In this document: positions 1-6,002 of the stretch, in pieces
Layout: each line of letters begins with the position of its first letter
Numbering within the stretch: position 1 is the first letter of the stretch
Assembly (NCBI GenBank): GCA_030618315.1
Contig: JAUXDO010000074.1
Span: 1 to 6,016, forward strand
Source of the DNA: Candidatus Peregrinibacteria bacterium
GTDB lineage: Bacteria > Patescibacteriota > Gracilibacteria > UM-FILTER-43-11
Direction: 5' to 3'
Length of the DNA stretch: 6,016 bases
Notes under the pieces: model-generated
The model's input: only the letters and a program-made list of their open reading frames with translations
The model's database searches: none
What the model was told of the DNA's origin: nothing
Made by a program: the position numbers and the translations under genes

Positions 1-240
1 ATAAAGAACTTGGTCTAAAAATAGCGGTATAGATTTTTGCTGCGGAGGAAAACAAAGTATTATCATCAAAAAAGCCACCCTGGAAGATGGCTTTAAATTT
101 TGTGGGTGACCCTCCCTCAACCGCAACGGCCGCTTTGGAGGTGTGCGAATATTTTGATGGATTGGAATGACAAATATTCTTTTCAATACGGTTTTAATAG
201 ATTCTAGGCAGGTACTGTCGGTATGTTATACAGACTAAAT
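1..240. other. Gene-poor left edge, no intact gene recognised
   Basis: Apart from the hairpin at 68-94, I see no complete gene here. The minus strand is stop-free from 193 to the window edge (64 codons) but has no ATG, GTG or TTG at its head; it reads in part KAAVAVEGGSPTKFKAIF and AAKIYTAIFRPSSL. On the plus strand, 26-58 reads GIDFCCGGKQS, which resembles the CCGG motif of the ScdA/RIC N-terminal domain, but stops lie at 2-4 and 107-109 and the flanks do not continue the family pattern. The segment 100-155 (GGGTGACCCTCCC onward) is GC-richer than its surroundings. It could be the tail of a broken gene, a structured RNA, or an island boundary. I cannot decide which. Confidence 0.4.
68..94 (-). 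terminator. Intrinsic terminator, probable end of the defence operon
   Basis: Read on the minus strand, AAAGCCATC and GGTGGCTTT form a 9-bp stem (one G-T pair) around the 6-nt loop TTCCAG, followed by three more T residues to give a six-T run. It lies about 150 nt after the methyltransferase stop codon, with no better hairpin between, so it is the best candidate for the operon end. It could instead belong to a neighbouring gene outside the window. Confidence 0.65.
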
Positions 241-1209
241 CTACTTTCTTTCAGGATTTACCTTTTTTTCCTTTTGTTCTTTTTTAGTTAACCTAATCGG
301 AACCTTACCTGTTTTAACAGCTTTTATATAATGTTTGTTCATCCATACAACTTCACTTCGCATATGACTTTTCCCTTTTGTATCTTTGGTTATTGTATTA
401 ATTGTCTTTCGCTGCCATCCTTTTTTCATCGTAAAGAAATCATCATACAAGTCATTTTCATAACCACTAATAAAAATCATACATTTTGCTTTATGGGCTT
501 GCTTTAACATCTTTAAATGAAATTCCTCATCATTAGCATCGTTGGTGTATCCATTTGTCCTGTCTCCCAAATAGGGGGGGTCTAGATAGACCAAGGTTGC
601 AGGTCGATTCGAGAACATTTCTAACAATTCAATAGCATCTCTATTTTCAATACGAACCCATCTCAACCTTTCAACGACTCGCTCAAGTCGTTCTTTCAGA
701 TTATACCACCTATTGACACGAGCATCTTTGCCACTTCGTGAGTATGACTGTGAATATGAAAACCCACCTCTTTCTTTACCGAATACCCCGTTAACAGCAA
801 ACATTGCTTGCACCAAGAATTTTCTTGCCCGTTCTAATTCCGTATCATTTTTATCCCTTATGCGAGCAGCAATTAGCTCTTCTTTTGCATAAGGCGTTAA
901 TTGGATCACTCTATAAAGTTCATCATAATTGTTTCTTAGTTGCTTGAACAAATTGACAATTTCGCTATCAACATCATTTATTACTTCAATAAATGCTGGT
1001 GGTTTTGCAAGTGTTAAAGCTGCTGAACCACAGAACGCCTCAACCCAGCAATTGTGTCGCGGAAGCTCCTCACAAAGCTTTAAAGCAATCTTATTCTTTG
1101 AACCGAAATATCCAAAAGGTGCACTCACTTTTTTATAACTTGTTTCTCGTTTTGTATAATCCATTAGGCATTCTACTTCCTCCTGCATTACTGTTGAAAT
1201 ATAATCCAT
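241..1209 (-). CDS. D12-class (Dam-like) adenine-N6 DNA methyltransferase
   Basis: The 322-residue product should transfer a methyl group from S-adenosylmethionine to N6 of adenine in a specific DNA sequence. The order of motifs is that of the D12/alpha class (MethyltransfD12): an N-terminal Y-F-G-S-K at 34-38 (usually GGK), the SAM-binding WVEAFCGSAAL at 55-65 (motif I, usually FxGxG), INDVDSE at 77-83, and the catalytic DPPY at 210-213 within TLVYLDPPY. All essential motifs are present, so it is probably active. Length is slightly above the usual 270-300 residues; the extra is a lysine-rich tail and about 15 residues at the start. It is the last gene of the operon, 3 nt after the preceding stop. 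An in-frame ATG at 1164 lies 13 nt after a GGAGGA sequence and would give a 307-residue protein; I keep the first ATG because of its tight coupling. Its likely role is protecting host DNA from the neighbouring nuclease. The target site cannot be read from the sequence; GATC is only one possibility. A solitary phage-type methylase is the alternative. Confidence 0.93.
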   Translation of the reverse strand: MDYISTVMQEEVECLMDYTKRETSYKKVSAPFGYFGSKNKIALKLCEELPRHNCWVEAFCGSAALTLAKPPAFIEVINDVDSEIVNLFKQLRNNYDELYRVIQLTPYAKEELIAARIRDKNDTELERARKFLVQAMFAVNGVFGKERGGFSYSQSYSRSGKDARVNRWYNLKERLERVVERLRWVRIENRDAIELLEMFSNRPATLVYLDPPYLGDRTNGYTNDANDEEFHLKMLKQAHKAKCMIFISGYENDLYDDFFTMKKGWQRKTINTITKDTKGKSHMRSEVVWMNKHYIKAVKTGKVPIRLTKKEQKEKKVNPERK

Positions 1210-1210
1210 T
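1155..1210 (-). repeat. 11-bp direct repeat spanning two possible starts of the methyltransferase
   Basis: TATAATCCATT (plus strand) occurs at 1155-1165 and 1200-1210, exactly 45 bp apart, so both copies place an ATG-GAT-TAT (Met-Asp-Tyr) in the same reading frame, at residues 1-3 and 16-18. The downstream start has a GGAGGA about 13 nt ahead of it; the upstream one has no Shine-Dalgarno sequence but follows the previous stop by 3 nt. The repeat may be chance or a small duplication that doubled the start. Confidence 0.6.
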
Positions 1211-1212
1211 CG

Positions 1213-2166
1213 TTACTGGTTGACCACTTTGGAAAATGAATATGACTCCACTTCCTTATACCAAAGTTCTGTGTTATCAAATACAAAGTCTTTCGGGTTA
1301 GGTATAATCTCTAAACTCTTTATATCAAAATTCTTTTTCCCAACCACAGGCAATAAGTAAAGATGATATTGTTCCCTATACTTTTTTGCCATATTCATTT
1401 CATTCCGAGACCAGTAGAATCTGTAATTGAACTTAGATACCGCTTTTACCTCTATATATCTTTCTAGTGACTTTTCATTTTCACCACTTATTTCCCAACT
1501 CAAAATGTCATATCCTGCCTTTGTGTCGTCTTCTGCTGTGTATCTAACCTTCTTTACTAACTCGGGATAACCTGCCAATCTTTTCTTCTCGAAATCCAGC
1601 ACCACTATTTCGGCGGCCCTTCCTAATTCTTCTTTCCATTTAAGAATAACGGATAATTCTTGAGGTGCTAATTTATTATTTTGAAGGAATACTTCAAATG
1701 TGCTGTAATGTTCTTCCCTAATCTTGTAAGTACCTGTAGATCTATTGTAATCTATTAGTCCAAGGTCCATGAGAAAATTTCTCAATGAACTTTCCTTTAT
1801 CCTTGCAGAAGTCAAAGGCTTATATTTAAAAGCATTTCTTATAACCGTGAAATTGTTGAGATAGCTCCAAACATCATTAGTTAGTTTGTTCCTTGTGGTT
1901 AAAAGTTCATTGAGTATTAGTGCCTTTAATGCCTCATCTTCAAAAAGTCCCTTCATAGAAAAACGAAATGCTGTTTTCACCACCAACCTATCTTTACGTT
2001 CAGTTAGTATTTTAAGCTCTTTTAAAAATCTACTTGCGCCAATGTAATTATCTGATAAATTTCTATATCGCCTTTTTATGACCTCAACTCTACTTTCCTC
2101 AGTGCTATTTATCACGTCAATTAGGGTCTTTAACTGTTGATATTTCAGGTTTTTAAAAGCCCTCAT
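1213..2166 (-). CDS. DUF3883-domain protein, predicted PD-(D/E)XK-type endonuclease
   Basis: This 317-residue protein has a C-terminal DUF3883 domain (about 170-285). The visible signature is EELGRAAEIVV around E186, then AGYDILSW with D220, then RYIEVKA with E239 and K241, then the conserved SRNEMNMA at 253-260 and a YHLYLLPVV strand. E186, D220 and the E-x-K pair match the arrangement of Mrr/PD-(D/E)XK nucleases, so metal-dependent DNA cleavage is the likely activity; DUF3883 is considered related to that superfamily, but cleavage by this protein is inference. The first 165 residues are helical and charged, with a stretch at 40-56 that could be a winged helix; I do not recognise them as a family, and they may bind DNA or a partner. 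The start codon overlaps the stop of the SNF2 gene (ATGA), which suggests translational coupling and a complex with the motor. A non-nuclease DNA-binding role is the main alternative. Confidence 0.85.
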   Translation of the reverse strand: MRAFKNLKYQQLKTLIDVINSTEESRVEVIKRRYRNLSDNYIGASRFLKELKILTERKDRLVVKTAFRFSMKGLFEDEALKALILNELLTTRNKLTNDVWSYLNNFTVIRNAFKYKPLTSARIKESSLRNFLMDLGLIDYNRSTGTYKIREEHYSTFEVFLQNNKLAPQELSVILKWKEELGRAAEIVVLDFEKKRLAGYPELVKKVRYTAEDDTKAGYDILSWEISGENEKSLERYIEVKAVSKFNYRFYWSRNEMNMAKKYREQYHLYLLPVVGKKNFDIKSLEIIPNPKDFVFDNTELWYKEVESYSFSKVVNQ

Positions 2167-4055
2167 TTCTCTCTTAGGAATAAACGTTTATATGCATCCA
2201 GTTCATCATTATCATCAAACATATCAAGAGAGTATATGTTGTAGTCTCCTTCAATAATGTCATACATCTTTTGTGCTTTAACTTGCAAATTCGCCAGTAT
2301 GTCAGAGTCTAACGTATTTTCATATTGCAAAAAATGATAATATGCCTCTTGTTTTTCTGAGCCTCCAACCCTGTGTATTCGATCTAACGACTGCAAGAAT
2401 TGAGCGCAATTATATGACAAGTCATAGTAAACAGCATTAAAACAAGTCTTATGTAATGAAATTGATTCCGCTGCGGCAGCAGGGTTTGCTATCAGAATAT
2501 CAAGACCACTTTTTGGATCCACGAACTCATTACGTATCTTTTCTCTTGTTTCTTCGTCATCTAATGCGGTGCGTTCTATAGGTGTTTGCCCTATTATCTT
2601 TTTGCAAATGTATCCAGCTTTATTCAAGTTTTGTTCAATAAGCATAATTGTTCCAATAAAATTTGCCCAAATCACTACTTTCTCTCCCCGTCCTTGAAAC
2701 CCATCTACTAATTCAATAAGTCGAGTTAACTTGCCTGGCATTTCGATTTCATCATAATGTGAGATTACTGAACGCAGGTCGGTTTCGTCTTTTACTAAAT
2801 CTTCTTCATACTCCTCAATAACAGTAGTCAATAGCTTTGCATACGAAAGGCATTGGCGAAGCCGAATCATCCTGCCTCTTCTCAATCGCTCTATCAAATC
2901 AATGTTCTTTAAATAGTCAGCAGTAGCATAATTTCTTATTTTTTTTGCGATTGCATCATATATCTTTCTTTCATATGTGTTCATCTGAATTAATTCTGGT
3001 TCATTGAACACTTGATCCGCTAAACCAAGTTCAGCTTTCCTTACTCGATAAAATAAAGGTCCCACAGCAGGTTCTAATATCTTACTGGCACTTTGAAAAC
3101 GTTGATTCTCTTCCATTACACGAAGCTTCGCTTTATTATTCGTGCTGATGGGGCTTTTGTCAAACCAAAGAAAATCTAAAAGGTTGTAAAGATCAGTATA
3201 ACTTTTAGGGATAGGTGTACCAGTAAGCACGCACCTGTATTTAGCATGTTTGGCAATGTTTAATACAGCATTCGCCCAATTACCATTGATTTGCTTGATA
3301 TAATGGGCTTCATCAATTACAAGCATTGCATTTATCTTCCTACTGTTTAAAAAAATAGCTGCTTCTTCTTGGTCGTTAAGAAGCGTTTGGAAGGTGGTTA
3401 AGTACAACTCAGAAATGTCCTCATGTTTATAATACTCGCCCTTTCTCTGTCCACGGTCTCCACCAGACAATATCTTGAAATTTACACCTCTTTCAAGAGT
3501 AGCTTCAAACTCATGTTTCCAAGGTCCAAAGCAGGCAGGGGGACCTACAACAAAAATTGCATTAACCTTTCCTGCTAACCGGAGCCGCTCATATACACTG
3601 AGGACAACCGTTGTTTTACCTGCTCCTGGTACTGAAAAATTTGCTCCGTTCTCAACGAGCCAAAGATGATAAGAGGCTTTCAGTTGATGACCTTTAAGTT
3701 TTCTCGGTACATTAGCTTTAAGAAATGCAAGATGTTTGGCAAAATCTTTTTTGTCAAAAAAACCATCTTTTAGATTTCTTCCTTTTTCTTTTAATTCTTG
3801 AAATCTGCTACTTGCTTTGGTCACCTTTTCCAGCAGTTCCTGACCCGTTTCCGATAAATTATAAGCTAATTTCACTTTCTCAAAGTACCGAATAACCTTT
3901 GAAAACGTACTCTCAATATTGCCATCGAGATATAAACTTTTATCATCATGCTTTTTCTTGAAACCCCAATCATTCAATTGGCTTCGATGCCTTGGTTTAA
4001 GATTGTCACTGAGCTCTTTGATATAAAGTTTGTAACCCTTAATATCTATAATCAT
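2163..4055 (-). CDS. SNF2-family (superfamily 2) DNA translocase/helicase-like ATPase
   Basis: A 630-residue ATPase expected to move on or remodel double-stranded DNA using ATP. The motifs appear in the normal order: a Q-like GHQ at 122-124; Walker A SVPGAGKT at 141-148; motif Ia VVGPPACFGPWKHEF at 169-183; the DEAH box VIDEAH at 246-251; motif III LTGTP at 277-281; in the second RecA lobe motif V LIANPAAAAESISL around 521-534; and motif VI QSLDRIHRVGG at 555-565, with arginine fingers R559 and R562. Both lobes are complete. Walker A departs from the usual DEMGLGKT of SNF2 proteins, having V-P before G-A-G-K-T. The first 115 residues are an unassigned accessory domain and the last 50 an acidic tail (DDNDELD). 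There is no fused nuclease; that role falls to the next gene, whose ATG overlaps this stop. The ATG used here follows the first gene by 6 nt and has no Shine-Dalgarno sequence. The likely job is the motor of a restriction-like complex. Confidence 0.95.
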   Translation of the reverse strand: MIIDIKGYKLYIKELSDNLKPRHRSQLNDWGFKKKHDDKSLYLDGNIESTFSKVIRYFEKVKLAYNLSETGQELLEKVTKASSRFQELKEKGRNLKDGFFDKKDFAKHLAFLKANVPRKLKGHQLKASYHLWLVENGANFSVPGAGKTTVVLSVYERLRLAGKVNAIFVVGPPACFGPWKHEFEATLERGVNFKILSGGDRGQRKGEYYKHEDISELYLTTFQTLLNDQEEAAIFLNSRKINAMLVIDEAHYIKQINGNWANAVLNIAKHAKYRCVLTGTPIPKSYTDLYNLLDFLWFDKSPISTNNKAKLRVMEENQRFQSASKILEPAVGPLFYRVRKAELGLADQVFNEPELIQMNTYERKIYDAIAKKIRNYATADYLKNIDLIERLRRGRMIRLRQCLSYAKLLTTVIEEYEEDLVKDETDLRSVISHYDEIEMPGKLTRLIELVDGFQGRGEKVVIWANFIGTIMLIEQNLNKAGYICKKIIGQTPIERTALDDEETREKIRNEFVDPKSGLDILIANPAAAAESISLHKTCFNAVYYDLSYNCAQFLQSLDRIHRVGGSEKQEAYYHFLQYENTLDSDILANLQVKAQKMYDIIEGDYNIYSLDMFDDNDELDAYKRLFLREK

Positions 4056-4061
4056 TCGCTA

Positions 4062-5468
4062 TTATTTGCGGAATTTACTTTTAAGTTTTTTTAAATTTTT
4101 CTTCAATCCAAACCATTCGGACTCTAATTCACTAGCTAATTCCTGAACCTGTACCAATTTCTCCCGGACTTCTTTGTAGTGTTTCAAAATGTCAATAGTT
4201 GTCAAATCCATATTTTCATGTTCCAGTTTTTTTATGGCCGCTTCAATTAAAGTGATGGGGGTTTCTTGATCCTTTTCATGCTCTACAATCCGTTGTGCAG
4301 TCTTTACGTTTTTTATAAGCGTGTTAGCATGTTTAACTCCCCATAGCTGATCCTTTTTTCTCTCGTCATACTCATTACCTTCCTTATCAAAACATTCATC
4401 TTCGGTCAGGCTAAAATCTATTTCCAATAACTTCTTCAATTCCTTCTTTGCATCAGAATTAGCAATCCACTTTGGTAAGTCACGCATGATTTTGTGGACT
4501 TTCGGCATACCGGGGAAATCCCTTTTCCGAATTATCTTAAATGCTATTTCCTCAATCTCGCCAGTCTCATCTTCATCTACCCCTATTTTCTCACGCTGAT
4601 ACCCATCATCAAGCTTTTTGCGAACATGCTTGCTGTAATCAAGGAATGCTTGCCACCGACCTTCCCTGTCTGAAATCCCAGTAGAGATCGTTTCATACAA
4701 TCCATCTCTACTCAACTCGTTCAAGTAGCGCTCAATGCATTTGAGCGGAGCAATATATTCTTCCTCCAGCTTCTTCACCTCCCTATTGAGTTCCTTTACA
4801 GATAGGTTAGCATAGTTTGGATCATCCTTTAATTGTTCCTTTAAACTCATTCCAATTCTTACGTTATCTCTCATAGTAATTGCTTTGTCGAACTTATAAT
4901 ATTCGGAAATCCCCGAACTTTGAAGTTGGTACCGATTCTCTACCTGTTGAATTTCCTTGCGAGTTGGAGGTGCTCCCCGAGGATCATTTTTTCCCGGCAA
5001 AATAACAACTTTCATCCAGCGAAACTTATCATCTCCCGTTTCTTTTAATAGCTTTTCCAAAGCCATTTTCCTTCTATTACCATTAATAAGAAAACCATCA
5101 GCAGTAATGATTGCTGCATTTCTCTGACCCGTGTGTCTGATTGAATTCGCCAATTCTTTGTTTTTTTCAGGGTCCTTTTCCAGTAAAAACTTTTTAATTA
5201 TTTCCTGAGATTCTTTACTTATTTCGGACAAAGTGCCGTAATTTCTTTCATAGCTGAGTATATCTGACTTAATTCTTCCATTCTCTTTCCGAAACCTTAA
5301 AAACTCAGTCGGCACTTCCCAAACATCTTGTTCCTTATTATTGACTGCCCAATTGCGGAAAAAAATAATATCTTTCGAAGGCTTCGCACCTCTCGCTTTA
5401 TTCCGCTCTATCTCTTGAGCATAATCATCAATAATTTCACGAATCGTGGGTTTTGTTATAGCATCCAT
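4062..5468 (-). CDS. ParB/Srx-fold protein, first gene of the defence operon
   Basis: The 468-residue protein carries a ParB-like N-terminal domain at about 100-200. LANSIRHTGQRNAAII (106-121) matches the first ParB strand-helix unit, GFLINGNRRKMAL (125-137) corresponds to the G-x-R-R-x-x-A box that binds nucleotide in ParB proteins, and QQVENRYQLQ (174-183) followed by EYYKFDKA resembles the later EN-x-x-R motif and helix. Residues 205-250 could hold a helix-turn-helix-like region. The C-terminal part (about 390-468) is highly charged and probably coiled coil, which would suit dimerisation. No ParA gene adjoins it, so plasmid partition is unlikely. Its place at the head of an operon with a motor, nuclease and methylase recalls the ParB-like members of the Dnd (DndB) and Dpd (DpdB) systems, though I do not see the DGQHR motif of DndB. 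Possible roles are DNA loading, target recognition, nuclease activity or autoregulation; the choice is open. The start is the only early ATG, preceded by an A-rich leader. Confidence 0.75.
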   Translation of the reverse strand: MDAITKPTIREIIDDYAQEIERNKARGAKPSKDIIFFRNWAVNNKEQDVWEVPTEFLRFRKENGRIKSDILSYERNYGTLSEISKESQEIIKKFLLEKDPEKNKELANSIRHTGQRNAAIITADGFLINGNRRKMALEKLLKETGDDKFRWMKVVILPGKNDPRGAPPTRKEIQQVENRYQLQSSGISEYYKFDKAITMRDNVRIGMSLKEQLKDDPNYANLSVKELNREVKKLEEEYIAPLKCIERYLNELSRDGLYETISTGISDREGRWQAFLDYSKHVRKKLDDGYQREKIGVDEDETGEIEEIAFKIIRKRDFPGMPKVHKIMRDLPKWIANSDAKKELKKLLEIDFSLTEDECFDKEGNEYDERKKDQLWGVKHANTLIKNVKTAQRIVEHEKDQETPITLIEAAIKKLEHENMDLTTIDILKHYKEVREKLVQVQELASELESEWFGLKKNLKKLKSKFRK

Positions 5469-5506
5469 ATTTTTTTACGTTTAATTTATCCAACTCAATG
5501 CATCTA

Positions 5507-5514
5507 CAAATTTA
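5507..5514 (-). promoter_or_regulatory. Bacteroidota -7 promoter box of the operon
   Basis: Minus-strand TAAATTTG is a perfect match to the TAnnTTTG box of Bacteroidota primary sigma factor promoters, 38 nt ahead of the ParB-like ATG. That predicts a leader of about 30 nt, A-rich near the start codon (TAAAAAAAT). No clear TTG -33 box sits at the usual 19-21 nt spacing; the nearest TTG is at 5546-5548, too far upstream. The promoter may be weak or need an activator. Confidence 0.5.
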
Positions 5515-5598
5515 TAGTTTTTATTCTGCTATTAATAATGTAAATCAATAGAATTCTAATGTTTTTGCTGTGATTCGCAGAGTATTTATAGAAATCCT

Positions 5599-5638
5599 GA
5601 TCATTGATTCGAGTGCACACAAGAGATCATCCGGATTC
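5599..5638. repeat. Imperfect direct repeat containing GATC
   Basis: GATCAT-T-GATTC at 5599-5610 and GATCAT-CCG-GATTC at 5625-5638 repeat the same two blocks with different spacers, 26 bp apart. They lie about 85-125 bp upstream of the likely operon -7 box. They could be operator half-sites for the ParB-like protein, or chance. Confidence 0.35.
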
Positions 5639-5674
5639 ATTTAAAAAAAAGTTGGACTGAAATAATAACGCAAA

Positions 5675-5738
5675 TGTGTGTGGCACCAAGCCGCTCCGCC
5701 TGCTTACTGCATACATCCATGTGCTTCCTCCACACACA
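5675..5738. repeat. 9-bp inverted repeat with 46-nt spacer
   Basis: TGTGTGTGG (5675-5683) and CCACACACA (5730-5738) are perfect complements, enclosing the GC-rich segment. Transcribed on either strand they would close a long stem-loop. The arms are simple GT/AC sequence, which lowers the significance. The repeat could be part of a structured RNA or the arms of a binding site. Confidence 0.45.
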
Positions 5739-5769
5739 AGCAATCGTACCGCACAAGTTGCCTAGCAGA

Positions 5770-5784
5770 ATTGCGCTCCGCAAT
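5770..5784. repeat. Short perfect hairpin ATTGCG-CTC-CGCAAT
   Basis: Arms of 6 bp around a 3-nt loop. There is no T-run on either side, so it is not an intrinsic terminator. It lies in the GC-rich intergenic segment and could be an operator or part of a folded RNA. Confidence 0.45.
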
Positions 5785-5829
5785 CACGATCAGGCTTCAG
5801 AACAGGGAAGGTGTTTAGGGTGGAGTTTA

Positions 5830-5851
5830 ACCTACCAAATTACCTACCAAA
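5830..5851. repeat. Tandem direct repeat ACCTACCAAA, 12-bp period
   Basis: ACCTACCAAA occurs at 5830-5839 and 5842-5851, separated by TT. It is about 30 bp from the tRNA terminator. Paired short direct repeats beside a tRNA gene are compatible with recombinase arm sites or an operator, but no recombinase gene is in view. Confidence 0.45.
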
Positions 5852-5877
5852 CAGCAAATACCAAGTAGTCTAAAATG

Positions 5878-5906
5878 CAGAAAGCCACCCCATTAATGAG
5901 TGGCTT
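5878..5906 (-). terminator. Hairpin terminator downstream of tRNA-Val
   Basis: On the minus strand AAGCCACTC and GGGTGGCTT pair over 9 bp (one T-G pair) around the 7-nt loop ATTAATG. The hairpin starts 3 nt after the tRNA 3' end. The following sequence, TCTGCATTTT, is a poor T-run, so termination may be partial or coupled to processing. The stem closely resembles that at 68-94. Confidence 0.6.
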
Positions 5907-5909
5907 CTG

Positions 5910-5984
5910 TGGGCGATATAGGATTCGAACCTATGACCCCTTGGGTGTAAACCAAGTGCTCTGAACCAACTGAGCTAATCGCCC
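5910..5984 (-). tRNA. tRNA-Val (anticodon UAC)
   Basis: The minus strand folds as a full cloverleaf: acceptor GGGCGAT/ATCGCCC with discriminator A, D stem GCTC/GAGC, anticodon stem CTTGG/CCAAG with loop TTTACAC, a short variable loop GGGTC, and T arm ATAGG-TTCGAAT-CCTAT. The anticodon TAC (5947-5949) reads the valine codon GUA and, if U34 is modified, others of the GUN box. CCA is not encoded and must be added after transcription. The gene is intact, as expected even if DNA has been inserted on its 3' side, because such insertions usually restore the tRNA end. Confidence 0.97.
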
Positions 5985-6002
5985 GTGCTTTTTAAGCGGC
6001 TG

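Larger units (their letters stand above)
5515..5880. other. Long intergenic region between tRNA-Val and the operon, no convincing gene
   Basis: The right part, about 5670-5820, is clearly richer in G and C than the flanking AT-rich DNA and contains two inverted repeats and a tandem repeat, listed separately. The plus-strand frame 5674-5868 is open but Cys- and His-rich with no recognisable domain, and it crosses repeats, so I do not call it a gene. Nothing on the minus strand is open for long. This may be a regulatory or structured-RNA region, or worn remains of an inserted element. No integrase, transposase or CRISPR repeat is present. Confidence 0.5.

Noticed and set aside
26..58. ScdA/RIC-type iron-sulfur repair protein fragment (GIDFCCGGKQS)
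   Set aside because: Only 11 residues match, stops bracket the frame, and the expected following helix is absent; kept only as part of an open question on the left edge.
104..170. Possible truncated tRNA on the left edge, because TGTGGGTGAC resembles the tRNA-Val 3' end
   Set aside because: No T-loop consensus or cloverleaf can be formed, so it is neither a tRNA nor a clear attachment-site copy.
929..1223. Two plus-strand open frames opposite the methylase start
   Set aside because: They overlap well-supported minus-strand coding sequence and have no recognisable features.
3475..3669. Plus-strand frame opposite the SNF2 Walker A region
   Set aside because: Complement of conserved motor motifs; a shadow frame.
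241..5468. A known DISARM, BREX or Dpd locus
   Set aside because: The diagnostic genes of those systems are missing, and all four genes here are complete with a promoter in front and a terminator behind.
5328..5543. Plus-strand frame with a hydrophobic end, overlapping the ParB-like start
   Set aside because: It covers the promoter and the 5' end of a real gene on the other strand; the hydrophobic end comes from AT-rich leader DNA.
5674..5868. Plus-strand open frame of 64 codons in the intergenic region
   Set aside because: Cys/His-rich, no domain, runs through inverted and tandem repeats, and has no promoter box in the expected place; probably chance in a GC-richer segment.
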